A stretch of 64,000 nt of DNA from Catonia carolina (GCA_035578175.1 JAQMRL010000006.1:60877001-60941000), one strand, 5' to 3'. Positions 21,576-32,326 are shown, counted from the stretch's first letter. The notes: a model not told the origin generated them from the sequence alone. A program made the numbers and translations.

Positions 21576-24500
21576 CTATTTATCTAGTTTTACAACACCC
21601 ATCGTTTTAACAAAATAATAATGTTTAATTTTGGACAAACTTTTGGTCAATAAGTCAGCAGGCATTTCAGAACTTCTCAAATATTCTAATTTAACATATC
21701 TTTTGCCTACTGCTTCCCTTATAAAATGAAATTTTACATCAATGTGTTTAGTACGACGGTGATATACAGAATTTTCAGTAAGTTTTTGAGCACTTTGACT
21801 GTCAGTATAAATTGTTACAGGCACATTATTTTGTCTATTTGTTAGCTCGTGTAATAAATTTCTGAGATGAATAGCCTCCTTGGTAGCTTCACAGGCAGCC
21901 ATATACTCAGCCTCGGTGCTTGATAAAGCCACCGTCTGTTGCTTCCTACTTTCATGTGACACTATACAATCTGAATATATAAAACAATATCCTGTGTAGG
22001 ATTTACGATCTAAATTATCAGATGCCCAATCAGCATCAGCATAACCCATCAAATCTGAATTATTTTTAACATATTTTAGCCCAAATGACTTTGTACTATA
22101 CAAATATTTCAATACTCTCTTAGCATGTTTATAATGAGTCTCTGTATTACAATTATTGAATTGACTGAGATAACTTATACAATATGAAATGTCTGGTCTA
22201 GTCAAAATTGACAGATACATTAAACTCCCTATTAATTGTTGATAAGGAAATTTAGAATTCGAATTTTCTCCCTTCTGTAATTTAAGATTAACTTCCATAG
22301 GGGTTTCTACATTTTTACATTTCTCCAGACCAAATTTAGATACTAATTTATCAATAAAGCTCTCTTGACTTATAAAAATACAATCCTTCTGTATCTTAAT
22401 ATCCATACCTAGACACTGTCTTAATTGACCTAGGTCTTTTAATTTAAATCTCTTACTTAACTCACTTTTTAAGTATTCTACTTCTTTATTACAATTAGAA
22501 AACAAGAAAAAATCGTCAACAAACAATGCAACAAAAGTTTTACAATTTTCAGTTGTTTTTGTATACAAACAATGCTCATACAAGGACTTTTTATAGCCTA
22601 ACTGTTGTAAACAAACATCAACTTCCTTATTCCAAGCTCTAGCCGACTGCTTCAACCCATATATGGCCCTTTTCAATTTTAAAATTTTATTTTGATTAGA
22701 ATCACATTTAAAATTCTGTGGTAACTCCATATAAACTGTTTCATCTAAGCGGCCATTCAAGAAAGCTGTAGTTACATCTAAATGTGTGATGTTAAGATCT
22801 AGTTTTACACTTAAGGCAAATAACAGTTTTAATGTGGAATACTTTAGCACTGGTGAGAAGGTCTCTTTGTAGTCTATGCCTTCCCTCTGTGTATAACCTT
22901 TCGCCACTAATCTTGCTCTGTAACGCACTGTATTGTCAATGTTTAACTTCTTTTTATACACCCACCGACACTGCACTACCTTAGCATCACTTGGTTTGTT
23001 CACAATCTCCCAAGCTTCATTTTCATGAAAGGATTTAAGCTCTTCTTCCATCGCGTTGCACCACTGCTCTCGTTCAGGTCCATTCATTACCTCCTCATAT
23101 GTAAGACTGTCTTCATCCAAATCTTCATTATTTTTACACATGTTACTATATCCATACCGATCTGGAACTCTTCTTTGTCTCTTTTCTGTGCCAGCAACCT
23201 CTGTCTCAACAAGTGTCTCATTTTCAGTTGCATCTTGCATAGACCTACTGTCACTGAACTCCTCTGAACTTGATGTACTTGCAGTCTCGTCCGGGAAATA
23301 TGTTTCATCATTTATTGTGTTTGAGCTATCTCTTTCAGAAGTCAAGGTTGTGTCGAAGGGGTCCACGGTTTGACTTTCTACACTTTCTTCCTGCTGAACA
23401 ACTGGCACAGTATCTTCCACCACTGCTTGTATCATATCTGAGTTTTTCATTTTCTCCATAACAATAACATCTCTGCTGGTGGTAATACTCTTTGTTTTCG
23501 GATTGTACAGCCTATAGCCTTTAGTGTTGTCTGCATAACCAATCATGATGTACTCTTCTGCCTTTTTATCCCATTTAGTCCTCTTTATTTTTGGAATATG
23601 GACCATTGCTGGACTACCGAATATTCGAACATGGCTGAGGTCTGGCTTCTTCCCGCTCCACAGCTCATACGGTGTCTTTTGTAATCCCGAAGCTAGCGTT
23701 CTATTTCTCAAATAGACAGCAGTATTTATTGCCTCTGCCCAAAATCTTTTCTCTAGATTGGCTTCGAACAATAGACATCGAGCTCTCTCCACAACTGTCC
23801 TGTTTAGACGTTCGCATAAACCATTTTGTTCTGGCGTGTACGGGTTTGTAGTTTGATGCACAATTCCATTCTTCTTTAAATAATCTTCAAATTCTGCAGA
23901 ACAAAATTCTCCGCCATTATCTGTTCTTAAAGTCTTCAATTTCTTTCCTGTTTGAGTCTCAACAAGAACTTTAAACTCCTTGAAATACTTCAAAGCTTGA
24001 TTTTTGGCCTTGAGGAAGTAGACAAATGCCATTCTGCTACAATCATCAACAAAAAGCAAAAAATATCTTGCTTGTCCCAATGAGACCTGTTCCATCGGTC
24101 CGCATAGATCCGCATGAACAATTTCAAGCACATTTTCACACCTTTTACCTTTGTGAGAAAAAGGTAATCTAGCCTGCTTACCCTCACAACATGTGATGCA
24201 GTTAGATTTATCAATTTCTGCTTTATCAATGTATGATATCCCCTCTACAGCGCCATTTCTCATAGTATTCAGGTCCTTGCTATTAATGTGTCCTAGCCTC
24301 CGGTGCCATATCTCACTTGTCAAAGTTGTAGCTGAGCACGCTACCAAACTTTCTGACTTGATATCCAATTTGTACACTCCATTAACCAAATTCGCCTTTC
24401 CAATCAGTACATCCTGTCTATTGCGTATGCAGCAAACTTCTTCTTCGAAATTAACTTTGTTCCCATTTCGAATAAGTTGACTTACCGATAGCAAATTGGT

Positions 24501-25493
24501 TGATAGGTTAGGGACACACAATACATTCTTGACTATAATGTCGAACTCAGAATTATCAACTATGGTTGTAATCATCGTATTTCCTGAGCAAATTACTGGT
24601 ACTGTTTCTTTATTTGCGACTACTATGTCCTTTACTTTGTGGTCGAGTCTAACATTTTGTAAACAACTCTGATCTGTTATCATGTGCGAACTTGCCCCTG
24701 AATCTACGTACCAATCTGATTTATGAAAGGCACTATTCATGAATATAGCACTAAAAGCGTTTGTTTCACTTTTATTTTGATTATTTGGACATTTATTCAT
24801 GTAATGTCCGAGTTGTTTACATTTGTAACAGCGTATCGTTTTGACAGATTTCGTCGATGACGCCTTTTTTGACTTCGTATCAGTGTTGCCGCTTTTCTTA
24901 TTCCGCTGCTGCCAACCTTTAGACAAAAAAGCGTTGTTCGTTTCGTTATGGCTGTCGACTTCCGAACTCATGTCTAATAATTTTGATTTGATGACGTCCG
25001 TACTGATAGTGATTCCTGAGTGTTCAATGGCCATGATCATAGGAGCGAATCTTTCTGTCAGCCCCGCCAATAACAATGACCCAATCCACTCATCAGTTAT
25101 CTGGAAACCGGTACCTTTTAATTTTTGTGCGGTATCTACAATTTGCGTAACGTAGGCTCCCATCGATTCGCAATCTTCCAATCGAATTGAAATCAGCTGA
25201 CGAAGTAGGCTGATGCGACGCGTAAAGCCGGAATCATCGTAAAGAGACTTCAAGCGCTTCCAAACACCTTGAACTGTTTGCTCGTTTTTGATGTGAACGT
25301 AGATGGACGAATCTATTGTCATGATGAGTTTTGCCTTCGCCTTCTTTTCTTCCACAGAACTTCCATCAGTCGATTCTTGCTTATGAATATCCACTCCGTC
25401 TAACATCAAAAAGTTTTCAGCAGCAAACGCCCACTCGTCGTAGTTTTCTCTACCTTTTAGCTTCGGCACGTTAACAATGTAGCTACCGGCCAT
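21576..25493 (-). CDS. copia Gag-Pol polyprotein, 1305 aa
   Basis: A single unbroken ORF encodes capsid, protease, integrase, reverse transcriptase and RNase H in copia order. Visible landmarks: UBN2/Gag-like region to about residue 215; CCHC knuckle CYKCKQLGHYMNKC at 222-235; protease DSG at 264-266; integrase zinc ligands H397, H402, C432 and C435; integrase triad D462, D525, E561 (35 residues between the last two); RT D906 (LDVTTAFLNG) and VDD at 992-994; RNase H D1153/D1155, E1196 and D1231 (YTDSQSAQ). The start Met is 158 bp from the primer site, with MAGSYIVNVPKL a typical Gag opening. All catalytic residues expected are present. No frameshift separates Gag and Pol; copia itself regulates their ratio by splicing, which I cannot confirm here. 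Confidence 0.97.
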   Translation of the reverse strand: MAGSYIVNVPKLKGRENYDEWAFAAENFLMLDGVDIHKQESTDGSSVEEKKAKAKLIMTIDSSIYVHIKNEQTVQGVWKRLKSLYDDSGFTRRISLLRQLISIRLEDCESMGAYVTQIVDTAQKLKGTGFQITDEWIGSLLLAGLTERFAPMIMAIEHSGITISTDVIKSKLLDMSSEVDSHNETNNAFLSKGWQQRNKKSGNTDTKSKKASSTKSVKTIRCYKCKQLGHYMNKCPNNQNKSETNAFSAIFMNSAFHKSDWYVDSGASSHMITDQSCLQNVRLDHKVKDIVVANKETVPVICSGNTMITTIVDNSEFDIIVKNVLCVPNLSTNLLSVSQLIRNGNKVNFEEEVCCIRNRQDVLIGKANLVNGVYKLDIKSESLVACSATTLTSEIWHRRLGHINSKDLNTMRNGAVEGISYIDKAEIDKSNCITCCEGKQARLPFSHKGKRCENVLEIVHADLCGPMEQVSLGQARYFLLFVDDCSRMAFVYFLKAKNQALKYFKEFKVLVETQTGKKLKTLRTDNGGEFCSAEFEDYLKKNGIVHQTTNPYTPEQNGLCERLNRTVVERARCLLFEANLEKRFWAEAINTAVYLRNRTLASGLQKTPYELWSGKKPDLSHVRIFGSPAMVHIPKIKRTKWDKKAEEYIMIGYADNTKGYRLYNPKTKSITTSRDVIVMEKMKNSDMIQAVVEDTVPVVQQEESVESQTVDPFDTTLTSERDSSNTINDETYFPDETASTSSSEEFSDSRSMQDATENETLVETEVAGTEKRQRRVPDRYGYSNMCKNNEDLDEDSLTYEEVMNGPEREQWCNAMEEELKSFHENEAWEIVNKPSDAKVVQCRWVYKKKLNIDNTVRYRARLVAKGYTQREGIDYKETFSPVLKYSTLKLLFALSVKLDLNITHLDVTTAFLNGRLDETVYMELPQNFKCDSNQNKILKLKRAIYGLKQSARAWNKEVDVCLQQLGYKKSLYEHCLYTKTTENCKTFVALFVDDFFLFSNCNKEVEYLKSELSKRFKLKDLGQLRQCLGMDIKIQKDCIFISQESFIDKLVSKFGLEKCKNVETPMEVNLKLQKGENSNSKFPYQQLIGSLMYLSILTRPDISYCISYLSQFNNCNTETHYKHAKRVLKYLYSTKSFGLKYVKNNSDLMGYADADWASDNLDRKSYTGYCFIYSDCIVSHESRKQQTVALSSTEAEYMAACEATKEAIHLRNLLHELTNRQNNVPVTIYTDSQSAQKLTENSVYHRRTKHIDVKFHFIREAVGKRYVKLEYLRSSEMPADLLTKSLSKIKHYYFVKTMGVVKLDK

Positions 25494-25650
25494 TTTGCAC
25501 GCGGTAACTAACAGCCAACAGACACTCGGAAATACAGGAACAATATAGCGATTTCCACCGTTATTTTATATTTCACGTGTAACGGCGCACTGATAGTCCA
25601 CAAAAAGTAAATAATCCGAAATATAACTTGACTATATCGCGAATTATGTG

Positions 25651-25665
25651 GCTGGGCCCATAACC
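25651..25665 (-). other. Primer binding site for internal initiator tRNA-Met
   Basis: The plus strand GCTGGGCCCATAACC equals the anticodon-arm region of insect initiator tRNA-Met as I recall it, including the CAU anticodon. The PBS is the complementary strand immediately inside the 5' LTR. Priming by an internal tRNA fragment is established for Drosophila copia. Confidence 0.88.
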
Positions 25666-25785
25666 TAATAAAACGCATGGATAGTAGTTGAAAACAGACT
25701 GATTTTTATTTGTAAAATGACAGGTAGGTACACATTATATACACTAGATGGCGCTAGCTATTATTTAGTTACAACAATAACAATA
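25666..25785 (-). repeat. copia 5' LTR (120 bp)
   Basis: Identical by eye to the 3' LTR at 21,398-21,517. It would hold the promoter and polyadenylation signals of the element. The flanking CTACT follows at 25,786-25,790. Confidence 0.93.
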
Positions 25786-25929
25786 CTACTTACCAGAGAA
25801 CATTTATAACACCATAAAATACCAATACGGTTCACATCAACTGCATAGCTTATTCTTAAGTAAACTCGACCTTATTGCCAGTGGTAAGTATACTTACCAA
25901 AGAGAAGTGAACTCTTTCAATAAAGAGAC

Positions 25930-26576
25930 GTGAAATTTTTTAAGGGGTTAACATAAAATGCATACAAAGAATGCAACCTTAAAAACAGCATTTTTACAGA
26001 TTTTGATGAGAAAAATACAGAAAATAACTAATTGACGCTCAATTAGGCGTTGTGGATAAAACTTTAGAAATAAAATTTGTAGATCTTTTAATGTTCTACA
26101 ACTTTGTTTATATACCATTTTTCTATAGAATGTGTATTAAGGCCGCAATCTTAAAAAAACTGTTTTTTACCACGAGAGCATAAGCCTCTCAAGATTTTAA
26201 GCAGACATGGGGACCTTACCTTATATTGTGAAGCATAAAAAATGTAAATGAAGCGATTTTTTTTAAAAAATCGTAGAGCTATTGAGAAAATTGCATGAAA
26301 TGAAAAATTACACGAATAAACTATTACTTCCGGTTTACCGATTGGGTAAAACTGTTTGTTTCGGATCCCCTAGCGGTACCTAACATAAAATCCAAGTTTC
26401 ACCTTCGTATGCTATTTAGTTCTTGAGATATTTTGCTTACAAACACAAATACACCGATCAAGCTGTAAAAAAACATATTCTTGGGTTTAGGGAGACTGAA
26501 AATTTGTATTTCCGGGGAAATACACTTCTTTCTTTTTAAATATACATTTTTCTTTAAAGTGTAAGATAATCGTATA
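25930..26576 (-). repeat. Family E copy, reverse
   Basis: It has collinear E blocks in reverse order: 'AATGCATACAA', 'TTGACGCTCAATTAGGCG', 'AAGGCCGCAATCTTAAAAAA', 'AATAAACTATTACTTCCGG' and 'GGGTTTAGGG'. It ends against the MITE at 26,577. Confidence 0.65.
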
Positions 26577-26578
26577 TA

Positions 26579-27402
26579 CAGTTCAGCCGTCCTTAGTTTG
26601 CTCCTACTGTCAACAAACCAAAGCCAGCTACTACAGGGTGCACGCTAGGGTCCACGACTTTTTGATGTATTCCTATTAAGTTAACTATGTATAATACTCC
26701 TCTATGGTAGTGAATCTTGGGTAACATCAAAACCACTTGAGAGTAAAGTGCAGGCAGCGGAGATGAGATTTCTTCGCAGAACTAAGGGCTGTGACAGGAG
26801 TGATCACATCAGGAATGAGGAAATAAGGAAGGAGCTGAACATCTTCTGCCTGAATGAGAGAGTTGCATCGTATCGCCAACAATGGAAAGAACATGTTGAA
26901 CGAATGTCAGCCGATAGGCTTCCACTAAAAATTTTCAAGTATCAGCCGGTAGGCAAAAGAGATATAGGCAGGCCACGGAAAAGATGGCAATGATTATTAC
27001 CATAAGAATAAAAAAATCAAATGTTATCAGATTGAATTAAATTTATCATTGATAAAATATTAATCAAACTGAATTACATATTTAATATTGAGGGAACTGT
27101 TTTCTAAAATTATTAATATAAGCTGAATGTGAGTCGGAACAGGCCATGGCCTAATCCCTGTTTGAAAGAAGAAGAAGAAGAAGAAGAAGTTAACTATGTT
27201 TTAATTTATAAGTACTTAAAACATCAGTCATGATATGATGTAGGCCTAACAATTTCATTTTTAAAAGTATTTTGTATTTAAATACTTTTGAAAGTTTTTG
27301 TTGTTACTTTTTAATCAGCGTGTACACAATTTTATATAATGCGCATGCTCAGTGCCGTCATTATTTGTTTACAGTAGGAACAAACTAAGAAAGGCTGGAC
27401 TG
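26579..27402. mobile_element. Tc1/mariner-type MITE holding a LINE
   Basis: The inverted ends are about 40 bp: left CAGTTCAGCCGTCCTTAGTT and right, reverse-complemented, CAGTCCAGCCTTTCTTAGTT, continuing through 'TCCTACTGT'. TA flanks both sides (26,577-26,578 and 27,403-27,404). Without the nested LINE and its duplication the element is about 315 bp. Confidence 0.85.
26691..27186 (+). pseudogene. 5'-truncated LINE, C-terminal RT region
   Basis: The frame from about 26,695 reads 'LYGSESWVTSKPLESKVQAA', then 'MRFLRRTKGCDRSDHIRNEE' and 'VERMSADRLPLKIFKYQP', ending '...DIGRPRKRWQ' at 26,993. This is the C-terminal part of a LINE endonuclease-RT. The tail is (GAA)n at 27,166-27,186. The insertion is flanked by an exact 13-bp duplication AAGTTAACTATGT (26,678-26,690 and 27,187-27,199). 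Confidence 0.92.
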
Positions 27403-27404
27403 TA

Positions 27405-27782
27405 GATTAATCTGAACCACAAGACGACACGTCATTCTACTTGAATGCTGCTGTAGCTATTTGTTATTCACCTCGTCATACGTGTCAGTATGTCACGATT
27501 TGTACATTATTAATTAAATTACAAGCAAATAAAACCTGTAGGTACTTATGTCAAAATGTTTACAGTAAATACGTGCATATATTTGCAATGTGACGCTTCA
27601 TTAATATTACGTTATTTAAAACAATGAAATACATAATAGTCATTATGTATCTTTTACAAATGATTTTTATGCACTTATAACCAAGTTAAGAGAAAGTACT
27701 GTATTGTATTGGGCAATAATCTTTTAGTAGATTTATCAACAATCTGTTCTCTACAGAACAATAAAAATTGGTCAGGAGTTTT
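27405..27782. other. Unassigned AT-rich stretch
   Basis: No gene or repeat boundary was recognised. Confidence 0.3.
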
Positions 27783-28870
27783 TTATCATCAGTCTCTCTA
27801 CTGGTTTGATGCAGTTCTTCAAGCTTTTCTAACTTGCGCAAGTCTTTCATGTCTACGTACCTCCATCACCCTACATCTTTTTTTATTTGTTTTAAATATT
27901 TCAATCTTTGTTTTCCTCTACAATTCACTCCCTCAATATTACCCTCCATTATTAATAGACCAATACCTGGATGTATTAACATATTCCCCACTAGACTATC
28001 CCTTCTTCTGATTAGATGTTTCCGTATACTTCTTTTTTCATCCACTGATCTGTTGTTTAGATCATCAGCCGAAAGGCTGGTATGAACCTGTAGAGGTTTT
28101 ACTAAGTAAACCGAGGAGTGAGGTGGTTTACATTGCCTTCCTCACTGAATGGAAAAGTACGTTTATCAGCATGCCGGGCCCTCTGAAAAGCACATATTTT
28201 CCACTCTGCAAATGGCACCTTCACTTCATTCACCAAAGGGTCTGGCTGTATAATGAAATTCATTACTTTCAGAGGTGATAACTCTGATTAGTGTCTTTTA
28301 CACCTCTACCTCTTCTATTCTTAAATGATTCAGTCATTTAATTGGCTGACCATGTGATTAGAAACAGAACTATTTATTTTAGCCTGGAACGAACACATTG
28401 AGTGTAAAATGACACTCCACCTGTCTGTTATGGGCAGCCACTCGTCTAAGAACCTGTAAATTATTTATTTTTTTTACCCACATAATCTTTAACTATTTTC
28501 TATAACACTACATTTCAAAAGCTTCTATCCTCTTCCTTTCTACAGCCCTTATCACTCACGTTTCTCTCCCGTGTAATGCTACATTCATAACATAGTGTTT
28601 TAAGAAATTATTCCTAATCTGTAAATCAATGTTTGTAGTCATTAAGCTGTTTTTTATTTCAAAGGTCCTTTTAGCTTGAGCAATCCTAATTTAGTTATCA
28701 CTTGTGCTACTACCATCCTTTGTTATTTTACTCCCTAGTCAGCAGAATTCCCAGACTTCCTGTATGTTTTCGTTGCCTACTTTTAAATTTCCCATCTCTT
28801 CTAAACCACACTTGTTACGAAAAGATAAGTTCGTAAACCCTTGGTTAAAAAAGGGAGTTAATTATAATTC
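27783..28870 (-). pseudogene. LINE 3' portion, split by SINE A
   Basis: The minus-strand remnant covers 27,783-28,046 and 28,438-28,870. Read on plus it starts with the terminal hairpin 'CATCAGTCTCTCTACTGG' and shares long stretches with 43,165-43,590 (for example 'TATTACCCTCCATTATT' and 'CCAATACCTGGATGT'). The reverse frame holds LINE C-terminal motifs with stops. The family tail is the one compared with SINE A. Confidence 0.82.
28047..28437 (-). mobile_element. SINE family A, full-length insertion in a LINE
   Basis: It is 391 bp from 'GATCTGTTGTTTAG' to 'GTCTGTTATGGGCAG', flanked by a 5-bp repeat CCACT (28,042-28,046 and 28,438-28,442). The related LINE at 43,410-43,440 shows the empty site 'CATCCACTCGCCTAGGAACC'. 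It contains the conserved hairpin CAGCC-GAAA-GGCTG (plus-strand sense). Confidence 0.93.
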
Positions 28871-29099
28871 GAAGGATCTTTGATTGAAAACGCTGTAAGA
28901 TAGTGAAGTTAAATGAGCTGGCTGATCGCCACAGTTCAATTCCGTACGTCCATACTGGTTTTATTATTCAAAAGTTTAACGTGGAAAAACATAAATCTCA
29001 TACCCAACTATTTATATTTTTCATGGTCGATCTTTTACGAACAGGACTATCGTCGAAAAGGTCAGTATGGATCATATTAATGAACCGCATTAAGATGAA
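28871..29099. other. Unassigned stretch between LINE pieces
   Basis: A 66-codon ORF (28,903-29,103) has no recognised domain. It may be decayed LINE sequence. Confidence 0.3.
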
Positions 29100-29695
29100 C
29101 TAGGCAACGAAAACAAACAGAAAGTTGGGGAATTCAGCTATCTAGGGAGCAAAATAACAAGGAATGGTAGAAGCACAAGTGATACCAAAAGTAGGATTGT
29201 TCACGCTAGAAAAGCCTTTGAAATGAAAAACAGCTTACTGACTACAAACATTCATTTACAGAGTAGGAAAATTTCTTAAAACACTATGTTTGGAGTATAG
29301 CATTATACGGAAGAGAAACGTGGGTGATAGGGGGTGTAGAAAAGAAAAGGATAGAAGCTTTTGAAATGTGGTGTTATAGGAAAATGTTAAGGATTAGGTG
29401 GGTGGACAATCAAGTAATTTAGAGTACTTAGGCGAGTGGATAAAAGAAGTACTATATGGAAACGTCTTACTAGAAGAAGGGATAGGCTAGTGGGGAATAT
29501 TTAAAGACATCCAGGTATTGCTCTATCAAAAAATGGAGGGAGTGACCTGTATAGGAAGGCAAAGATTAAAATGTTGAAAACAAATAACAAAACATATACG
29601 GTGTTGCAGGTACATAGATATGAAAGACTTACCCAAGATAGACAGCTTGGAGAACTGCACCAAACCAGTCGAAAGACTGATGAAAAAAGGACCGC
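29100..29695 (+). pseudogene. LINE remnant with terminal hairpin
   Basis: The frame gives 'GEFSYLGSKITRNGRSTSD' and 'SRIVHARKAFEMKNSLLT', then shifts; 'EAFEMWCYRKML'-type sequence follows in another frame near 29,350-29,390. The 3' end reads 'CCAGTCGAAAGACTGATGA' followed by AAAAAAGG. It has stops and frameshifts throughout. Confidence 0.82.
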
Positions 29696-30466
29696 ATTAA
29701 AACCGGTGCATTCGTTATTGTATCAAGATCGGTCTTAACTAAAATGTTGAACTGAAATATACGCCAGAAACTAAAAGACGCTTGATGTACTATTCTTATT
29801 AAAATAACCTGCACAAAATTTTTATAAATAACCGTACTCTCAAAAATGTCTCAAAACTTAACAAATAACGACAGTTAAAAATTTGGAGAACATCTATTGC
29901 AATATTCTGATGTTATGTCAAACAATGTATAAATCTCTTGAAGTAATCCATAAATGTATGTCAAATTCTTGAATGTTAACAGTAAACAACTAACAGAAAA
30001 CGGAATTGTAAGCAGGAAAAAGAAACGTTATGTAAGCAGATTTACTAGAAAATCAAAGAAATCCTTTTTCTTTTCTCAATAAAAAAAATGTGGAGGCGTG
30101 TATACAATTTCCCAAACACTACCGCATGATATACATGTTATTTTTCTCTGCCTGAACACCACCAACTCCCTTTTCCTGATCTTCTATCCCTATCTCTCTA
30201 ATACTTTTTATGTTATTGAGAATTCCCTACAAAGCTCTTCTTTCCGATTATGGCAGACAAATCCGAAGAATCAAAAACGTCAAACTTTTTGTGGGAGGAA
30301 ACGATTGTTCAGTTTTTTTTATATTTTTTCCAAGGAAAATTTATAGTATAATATTCAAAACCATAATCGATTTTAACTCATAATTATTTCTGGAATTCTA
30401 ACCGTTCGAATTTCCGATTATTCCAGTAGTAGAATCATTAGACTAGTCTACTAATTTACAAAAATC
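29696..30466. other. Unassigned AT-rich stretch
   Basis: An 82-codon ORF (30,098-30,346) has no recognised domain. No repeat boundary was found. Confidence 0.3.
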
Positions 30467-31370
30467 TGGTGTAAAACACTCAGATGATTTTCACTTTCCA
30501 ATGTAAATAGTTAAAAATATAACCTACGTTTAATCATGAGTAAATTTGAAACGAAAAACTTAATTTTAATTATGAACGAATGACGCAAAATGAAAATCAA
30601 CTCCCGTTGAACTTAAAAATACGAAAATCTCACAAATTGACGCTAAAATAGGCTCTGTGAAAAATTCTTAAAATAAAAGTAGATTTTTATTAATTTCCTG
30701 TAACTTCGATTATATACACGTTTGTAGTAAAATGCACCCTAAGGCCGCAATATTAAAAATCCCATATTTTACCAATTTTGATGAGGAAAATACAGAAAAT
30801 CACTAATTGACACTAAACTCTGTAGAACAAAATGCATGAAATAAAAATTATACCTGCGTTTTTTTATATTCTTACAACTTTAATTTACACTTAAGCCCTA
30901 AAATGCATGTAAGACCGCAGTCTGAAAAAAAGTTTACCACGACAACACGGCCGGCAAGAATTTTAGTAGATGTGGCGCTTACCAATCTTATAAAGCATAA
31001 AAATTGCAGTAAATGAGGCGATTTCTAAAAAAAAATTGTAGCAACTGATTTTTGATAAAATCGCAAACAAGCAAAAAATCGCACGAGTACAACTCCGGTT
31101 GACCGATTTTGATGAAAATGTTCGAATCGGGTCTTCTAGCAGCACTTAAATAAATCATTATATTTCACGTTAGTACGATATTCCAATCTTGAGATATTTT
31201 GTTCATGCACAGACACACATCTATAGCTAAAAACATGATTTTTTTTTTGTTTAGGGGGCTAAAAACGTGTATTTCTGTTGAAAACTCGATTTCAAAAATC
31301 TACTGAAAACAATACTATCCGTTCCTATATATTCATATAATGCAAGAAAAAGAAAAATTACCAACATTTT
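30467..31370 (-). repeat. Family E, near full-length reverse copy
   Basis: It runs from 'TCTGGTGTAAAACACTCAGA' to 'ATATTCATATAATGCAAGAA', about 900 bp, the same extent as 1490-2441. It carries 'TTGACGCTAAAATAGGCTCT' and 'TTTAGGGGGCTAAAAACG'. Confidence 0.7.
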
Positions 31371-32161
31371 TTTAGTTTCAATAAAATTAAACTAAAAACA
31401 AGGTAACTACTCTAAAACTGTAAATATTATTTCTGTAACAACCGAAAAAATTACAACTCTAAAAATCGGCATTAGTAGTTTTACAAAACACGAGATACCC
31501 AGATAAATTCAAATATATATTATATAATGAAACCAGGAAAATAAGTTTATTTAATGTACACCCTTTTGACGCTAACAATAAGTCAGTGGTTAGCACAGGC
31601 GCAATTAATGTAAAGAATTTAACAATAAAAACCAGTGAATGAATCTTAGTACAACGATGTAATTTAAGGATGAGGAACAAAAACTTAAACTTGGTAAATA
31701 CATTGAAGATTGAAAGAGAATTAACGGGTGATGAGGGGAAGGGAAGAAATAAGTTGAAGATGTGTGAAACCGAGACAGAAGAGAAGACTGAATAAGGGAA
31801 GAAAAGTTAAGTCTCTTGTTTCCGCTAACAAAGTCGATTCCCTCAGGACTTAACTTTTTAGATATCTATTGTCCTTATTCTACGAATAGCTTGTCTGTAT
31901 TATATAACTAAACGTTTGTTTCGCAAATATAAGAACAAAAAACAATGACTAAACAAAAAAAGTAATTTAATTATAAGATAGTTCCGTTTTAAAAAGTTAA
32001 TTATTTATTGTTTTTAATAATAAAAGGTAAGTAATCCTTCTTTTGTTAAAAGGTATTTCCGTTTCGAATTTTAAAATGCTATTAATTAAATAATACTTGA
32101 AGTATACGATGTTTTATTTATCGACTCAAATCATAAGATTTTGAAAAGGAATTTCCCGGTA
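31371..32161. other. Unassigned AT-rich stretch
   Basis: No gene was recognised. A 73-codon minus ORF (31,459-31,680) is probably chance. A GA-rich run lies at 31,700-31,815. Confidence 0.3.
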
Positions 32162-32169
32162 CATGTTAC

Positions 32170-32326
32170 TTTTCTTTTTTTGGTTTCACGTCCGACTGTT
32201 CTGCAATTACTGCTAATGCAGACGGTGAAGGATGAAATGATTTATTGTAACGTATGAAAATATGTCGTGCCTGATGGGATTCGAACCCAAGACCGCATGA
32301 TGAGAGGCGAGCACGTTACCAAAGTT
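32170..32326 (-). mobile_element. SINE family D with tRNA-like head
   Basis: In minus sense, the head has a B-box-like GGGTTCGAATCCC and 'GTGCTCGCCTCTCATCATGC', followed by the D body and an A-rich tail. It is flanked by an exact 8-bp duplication CATGTTAC (32,162-32,169 and 32,327-32,334). The 5' part of the tRNA head is truncated. Confidence 0.9.

Larger units (their letters stand above)
21398..25785 (-). mobile_element. Intact Ty1/copia LTR retrotransposon
   Basis: It is 4,388 bp from LTR to LTR, with a 5-bp target duplication CTACT (21,393-21,397 and 25,786-25,790). The empty site is seen in the related repeat at about 50,020 ('AGCCTACTTACCAGAG'). Two identical LTRs and an unbroken 1,305-codon ORF indicate a very recent, possibly active insertion. 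The LTRs are short for the group. Confidence 0.96.
21014..25905 (+). repeat. Repeat family P, copy 1, split by a copia element
   Basis: Sequence 21,014-21,397 plus 25,786-25,905 matches 49,618-50,128 collinearly. Shared text includes 'GGACTTGAATAATG'-like, 'AACTTATCTTAAT', 'GTCGCTGCGCGCTAATTTCA' and 'AGAGAACAT'. A palindrome around GGTAAGTATACTTACC sits near each end (21,113 and 25,884). It is of unknown class. Confidence 0.8.

Noticed and set aside
23025..25155. Plus-strand ORFs of 60-105 codons inside the copia element
   Set aside because: All are antisense to the continuous Gag-Pol frame.
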